34,727 nucleotides of DNA, taken from assembly GCA_013001965.1 (NCBI GenBank), contig JABDLA010000160.1, positions 1 through 34,727 on the forward strand, given 5' to 3'. The position numbers and the translations under genes are program-made. This document shows, in pieces, positions 31,187 to 34,727 of this stretch. The first letter of the stretch is position 1, and each line of letters begins with the position of its first letter. Under the pieces are notes generated by a model. It was not told the origin of the DNA, searched no databases, and saw only the letters and a program-made list of their open reading frames with translations. Source of the stretch: Flavobacteriaceae bacterium. GTDB lineage: Bacteria > Bacteroidota > Bacteroidia > Flavobacteriales > Flavobacteriaceae.

Positions 31187-33361
31187 TTAATCTTTTTTTA
31201 AGGTTACCACAACTTTTGTTCCAGCATCTTCGGCCACCCGAAAATCGTCGATAAACACATCGACCTTATCCTTGTACATCTCATTTAAAATGGCAACTCG
31301 TTTTTTAATATTCCCAAGGCCTTTTGAATTATGTTCCTTCTGATTTTGGGTTTTCATTGATTTCGATTTGGCACGGCCTATGCCATCGTCTGTAATTGCA
31401 ATAGACAGTTCATCAGACTTTGGCTGGCTTATGTTAATATCCAGCTTGCCTTTTTCTTTTTTATATCGAAGTCCATGCCAAACCGCATTTTCAATATATG
31501 GCTGTAGCAGCATGGGCGGTATTTGAAAATCTTCGATCTTAACATTTTCCTCTATTGTAATCGAATACTCAAACTTATCTTTAAACCTGAAGTGTTCAAG
31601 TTTGGTGTATAACTCCAAAAGCTCCAATTCCTTTTCAAATGGAATAAAATCTTCTTCGCTATTTTCCAGTACCGCTCGCATTAATAAAGAGAAGTCAGAC
31701 AAATACTTATTTGCCGTACGTTCGTCATTTGTTGTAATAAAGCTATTGACCGAGTTTAACGCATTAAAAATAAAGTGCGGATTCATTTGACTTCGCAAGG
31801 ACTTGAGCGCCAGAAGATTATTCGACAGTTTCTGCTGCTTGATCGATTTATACATGAAGTAACCGGCTATAAGAAGAAGTAACAAGCCACCTGTAAGGGA
31901 ATATATGATAAGTCGTTGCACCTTATTTCGTTCCTCAGACAATTCATATTTGGTGGTTGATAAGGCCCTGTCACTTTCGAGACTCGAAATTCGACTTTGT
32001 TTTTCTGAAAGGTCCTGTCTGAAACGGTTGGCCTGTGCTATTTCCTGTTCTTTTTTAATATATAACTCATCGACCAGACTTTCATAGACCCTGGCATTGA
32101 TAAAGGCAAGATCAAATTGGCCTGCATCCCGATAGACTTCAGACAATTTCCTGGCCGCATCTTTTTGGACCACGAGATCTTCCTTTTCGTCGGCTTCAGC
32201 TATACTTTTTTCCAAATACGGAATGGCATTAACATAATCCTTCTGCAAATAGTAGGCATTCCCGATCTTATAATTTTGCTTTTGAGGTGTTAATGAACTT
32301 TCATTATTAATGATAGTATCCATCTCAATGTCTTCTATATCTTCCAAAGCCTCTTGCCTGTTTTTTATTTCATCATCATAGGCTCTGTTCTTATTTTGGA
32401 AATCGGCTACTTTAACCTTCTCTTCGGCCGCCCTTTTTTTATTCTCCTGAGTTGCCAGGTTTAAGGATTTATCAAAATATTCACCGGCATTGTCTTCATC
32501 TCCTTTGGCTGCATAAGCCTCAGCAATTTTCGAGTTCAGATCAGTAACTTTTGGCGTTATCAGGTTTAACTGAGCGATCTTAAGACCCTCCTTATAATTG
32601 TTGATTGCGTCTTCAAAATTCTGAATAGCAAAATAGACATCGCCTAAACCTTCATACAGAGAAGTTAATTGCCAGTTGGAGAGCTGGCTCATGTCGATGC
32701 TTTCATAAATACCAATACTTTCCTGGTAGTTCTTATTGAATTTAAACGCCTTGGCTAATTTTAAATTCACCTCTTCCGAATCTTCATTTTGAAGGCTGAT
32801 TCTATAGTTTGATACCGCCAGGTCATATTGCTTCCACTGAAAATAAACATCGGCCAGGGTTTCATATACTTCGGCATTTTCTCTGGAAGAACTCGAGATG
32901 GCCAAAGCTTCAGTTAGGAACTGAATACTGTTTTCGGCATCTTTTTTTAAATACACATAGGCGGAGTCGATTAGGGTCCGAAAATTTTGAGATTGAGAAT
33001 ACTTGCTTGTGCTTCTTAACGCCCCTGCATCCTGTCTGTTATTTGGTTCAACCTTAACGGTGAGCCGCTCATTGCTTTTTACAGTATAATATACGGTTTC
33101 GAAATCGCTATGCTTTATGGTGAGTTCGTCATTCATTTTAACCTGAATCCTGAATTCACCCTGTGAATTCGTCGTAGTATATGCACCACCATTGACTTCA
33201 ATATTGACTTTTGAAATCGGTTCATAGGTATCACTCTCTATGACTGAACCCCTAATGGTAAACATTAAAGGTATTTCAGCAGAATCAGCCTCCTGAGCTT
33301 CCAGATAAGAAAGTCCAAGAAAGAGCAAACACAGTAAGATATATGTAGATATTTTCGTCAT
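31187..33361 (-). CDS. LytS-type histidine kinase with carboxypeptidase-like and TPR sensor region
   Basis: 724 residues. A signal peptide (ISTYILLCLLFLGLSYLEAQ) is followed by a CarboxypepD_reg-like domain (FTIRGSVIESDTYEPISK, about 33-105), then TPR-type helical repeats from about 120 to 430 (units such as YETLADVYFQWKQYDLAVSN and KIGNAYYLQKDYVNAIPYLE), a coiled coil (SRISSLESDR), and one membrane helix around 485-505 (LTGGLLLLLIAGYFMY). The cytoplasmic His_kinase domain has RSQMNPHFIFNALNSV with His529 as the likely phosphorylation site, and the ATP site has NAVWHGLRYK, DDGIGR and GLGNIKKR. The sensor region lies in the periplasm. It is the first gene of the pair with the LytTR regulator. 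Confidence 0.94.
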   Translation of the reverse strand: MTKISTYILLCLLFLGLSYLEAQEADSAEIPLMFTIRGSVIESDTYEPISKVNIEVNGGAYTTTNSQGEFRIQVKMNDELTIKHSDFETVYYTVKSNERLTVKVEPNNRQDAGALRSTSKYSQSQNFRTLIDSAYVYLKKDAENSIQFLTEALAISSSSRENAEVYETLADVYFQWKQYDLAVSNYRISLQNEDSEEVNLKLAKAFKFNKNYQESIGIYESIDMSQLSNWQLTSLYEGLGDVYFAIQNFEDAINNYKEGLKIAQLNLITPKVTDLNSKIAEAYAAKGDEDNAGEYFDKSLNLATQENKKRAAEEKVKVADFQNKNRAYDDEIKNRQEALEDIEDIEMDTIINNESSLTPQKQNYKIGNAYYLQKDYVNAIPYLEKSIAEADEKEDLVVQKDAARKLSEVYRDAGQFDLAFINARVYESLVDELYIKKEQEIAQANRFRQDLSEKQSRISSLESDRALSTTKYELSEERNKVQRLIIYSLTGGLLLLLIAGYFMYKSIKQQKLSNNLLALKSLRSQMNPHFIFNALNSVNSFITTNDERTANKYLSDFSLLMRAVLENSEEDFIPFEKELELLELYTKLEHFRFKDKFEYSITIEENVKIEDFQIPPMLLQPYIENAVWHGLRYKKEKGKLDINISQPKSDELSIAITDDGIGRAKSKSMKTQNQKEHNSKGLGNIKKRVAILNEMYKDKVDVFIDDFRVAEDAGTKVVVTLKKD

Positions 33362-33416
33362 TTCTACTCTTGTAAAAGGTAAACTTACATACTTTCGCTC
33401 GTATAATAAAATAGCC

Positions 33417-33447
33417 TTTAGCCGTTATCGTTCTTTTCACGGCTAAA
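33417..33447. other. Inverted repeat between kinase and VWA genes
   Basis: TTTAGCCG (33417-33424) and CGGCTAAA (33440-33447) are perfect 8-base arms 15 bases apart, in the 213-base gap between two divergent genes. It may be a regulator-binding site or an RNA stem; the spacing between arm centres (23 bases) is about two helical turns. No strong promoter consensus is recognised on either side. Confidence 0.4.
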
Positions 33448-33574
33448 AAATACCTTTTCACTAATTAAGCTCAACTGTACACTCACTGAAAGGACCGTTT
33501 GACTCATTGCTGTTTTTTATTAAAAAAAGATGCTCGTAGGTTTATGTTTTATTAATCAAAAAACTAAATATACT

Positions 33575-34726
33575 ATGAAATTTTTATCTAAAATCAGTCT
33601 GTTAACCGTTCTGTTAATTGGCTATTCGTCTTGCAATTTAAACGCAAAAAATCATGAAGTGAGCACTACGGTTGCTAAACTGGAGCATCACCCCAATAAG
33701 CAGTTCATTAAAGTGGCCTTACTGTTAGACACCAGTAACAGCATGGACGGGCTAATTGATCAGGCAAAAGCCCAATTATGGGAAATTGTAAATGAACTGT
33801 CATACGCGCGCTGCGATAATGAACGACCAAATCTTCAAATTGCACTTTACGAATATGGCAATGATGGGCTAAATCCGGAAAAGGGATATATACGTCAAGT
33901 TCTAAGTTTTAGTGAAGATCTTGACGAGATTGCCAAGGAATTATTCTCACTTACTACAAATGGTGGAAGCGAATACTGTGGACAAGTGATTCAAACGTCA
34001 TTAAATCAATTGAAATGGGGGAAAAATCCTGATGATCTCAAACTTGTTTTTATAGCCGGAAATGAACCCTTTACACAAGGTCGTGTGAGTTATAGATTGG
34101 CGACCTCTAATGCAAATGAAAAAGACATCACCGTAAATACTATTTTTTGCGGTAATTATCGGGAAGGTATAAATACAAGTTGGAAAGATGGTGCCGATCG
34201 CACTAATGGGGATTATATGGCCATTGATCATAATCTCGCAACTGTTCATATTGTTTCACCTTATGATGATGCCATCCTTATTTTGAACACTAAACTTAAT
34301 AAAACATATGTATCCTATGGAAATCAGGGCCGTGCAAAAAAAGAACTGCAGCAGGAACAGGATACCAATGCGGAAGGCTATAGCAGCGCAAATGCGGTGA
34401 GCAGAACCGTTAGTAAGAGTTCTCATTTATATAAAAACTCTACCTGGGACCTTGTAGATGCCGTGGAAATGGAAGAAGTGGTTGTCGAAGACCTCAAAGA
34501 CGATGCCCTTCCTGAAGAGTTAAAAGGAAAATCAGCGAAGGAAATTAAAGCCTATATCGAACAGAAAAAAGTCGAGCGTCAATCCATTAAAAAGGAGATC
34601 CAGGAATTGAATGAGAAACGCCGAAAGTTTATTGCCGAGAAACAAAAGGAAAATAAAAATGGTTTAGAAAATGCCATGATAAATGCCATTAAGTCTCAGG
34701 CCAAGAAGAAAAACTACAACTGGTAA
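33575..34726 (+). CDS. VWA-domain protein, exported
   Basis: 383 residues from the ATG at 33575 (MKFLSKISLLTVLLIGYSSC), ending one base before the window edge. The signal region ends in YSSC at residue 20, a loose lipobox, so it may be a lipoprotein. The VWA domain (about 46-240) has a perfect MIDAS start, DTSNSMDG at 52-59, then TTNGGSEYCG and LVFIAGNEPFTQG. After it come a low-complexity stretch with SSANAVSRTVSKSS and a Lys/Glu-rich C-terminal coiled coil (about 320-383: KAYIEQKKVERQSIKKEIQE). VWA domains bind proteins or metal-dependent ligands. Partner unknown; a longer reading from 33530 lacks support. Confidence 0.88.
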   Translation: MKFLSKISLLTVLLIGYSSCNLNAKNHEVSTTVAKLEHHPNKQFIKVALLLDTSNSMDGLIDQAKAQLWEIVNELSYARCDNERPNLQIALYEYGNDGLNPEKGYIRQVLSFSEDLDEIAKELFSLTTNGGSEYCGQVIQTSLNQLKWGKNPDDLKLVFIAGNEPFTQGRVSYRLATSNANEKDITVNTIFCGNYREGINTSWKDGADRTNGDYMAIDHNLATVHIVSPYDDAILILNTKLNKTYVSYGNQGRAKKELQQEQDTNAEGYSSANAVSRTVSKSSHLYKNSTWDLVDAVEMEEVVVEDLKDDALPEELKGKSAKEIKAYIEQKKVERQSIKKEIQELNEKRRKFIAEKQKENKNGLENAMINAIKSQAKKKNYNW

Positions 34727-34727
34727 G

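Overview
The window looks like a chromosomal segment of a marine-type member of the Flavobacteriaceae (Bacteroidota). It is AT-rich. Several intergenic gaps carry the Bacteroidota promoter type (TTTG near -33, TAnnTTTG near -7), start codons lack clear Shine-Dalgarno sequences, and there are Bacteroidota families throughout: DUF6089, a GH3-type adenylase, a folK/deoxynucleoside kinase fusion, paired OmpH/Skp genes behind bamA, and a LytS-type kinase with TPRs. No prophage, insertion sequence or CRISPR array is visible. Almost all of the gene content is housekeeping.

Layout. 1-4383: a secreted amidohydrolase cut by the window edge, then galE overlapping a DegT-type sugar aminotransferase, with waaA (Kdo transferase) divergent from them; this is a small envelope-polysaccharide cluster. 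4486-6353: an Ala/Asp/Glu-rich lipoprotein, YegP, and an orphan outer-membrane-type protein. 6354-7213: tRNA-Leu(TAA) and tRNA-Gly(GCC) on the minus strand, embedded in an unusual set of repeats built from tRNA 3' ends and diverged hairpins. 7308-13552: mutS, a SpoU methyltransferase, the folK-dNK fusion, a queuosine-precursor-type transporter, rpsU and a DUF2797 protein. 13599-16516: GH3-family adenylase and a PD40 propeller protein. 16672-20438: the proteostasis set tig, clpP, clpX (minus strand), plus a small membrane protein. 20473-30360: alpha/beta hydrolase and pdxJ divergent from a run of CBS protein, nadK, DUF6089, uppS, bamA, ompH, ompH, murI, which joins cofactor synthesis to envelope building. 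30452-34726: a LytS/LytTR-type two-component pair and a VWA-domain protein ending at the window edge.

How genes work together. bamA with two OmpH/Skp chaperones forms an outer-membrane assembly module, next to uppS (undecaprenyl carrier) and murI (D-glutamate for peptidoglycan). Trigger factor, ClpP and ClpX form a folding and degradation module, but a strong terminator separates tig from clpP. galE, the aminotransferase and waaA fit LPS or surface-glycan synthesis.

The most unusual part is 6354-7141. Two nearly identical 107-bp tandem units each carry the T-arm and acceptor 3' end of the adjacent tRNA-Gly, with a 19-bp segment containing a perfect palindrome inserted beside the T-stem. Downstream of tRNA-Leu lie two diverged cassettes whose hairpins occupy the same relative positions; their sequences differ but base pairing is kept. 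I know of no named family that I can confidently assign to these repeats.
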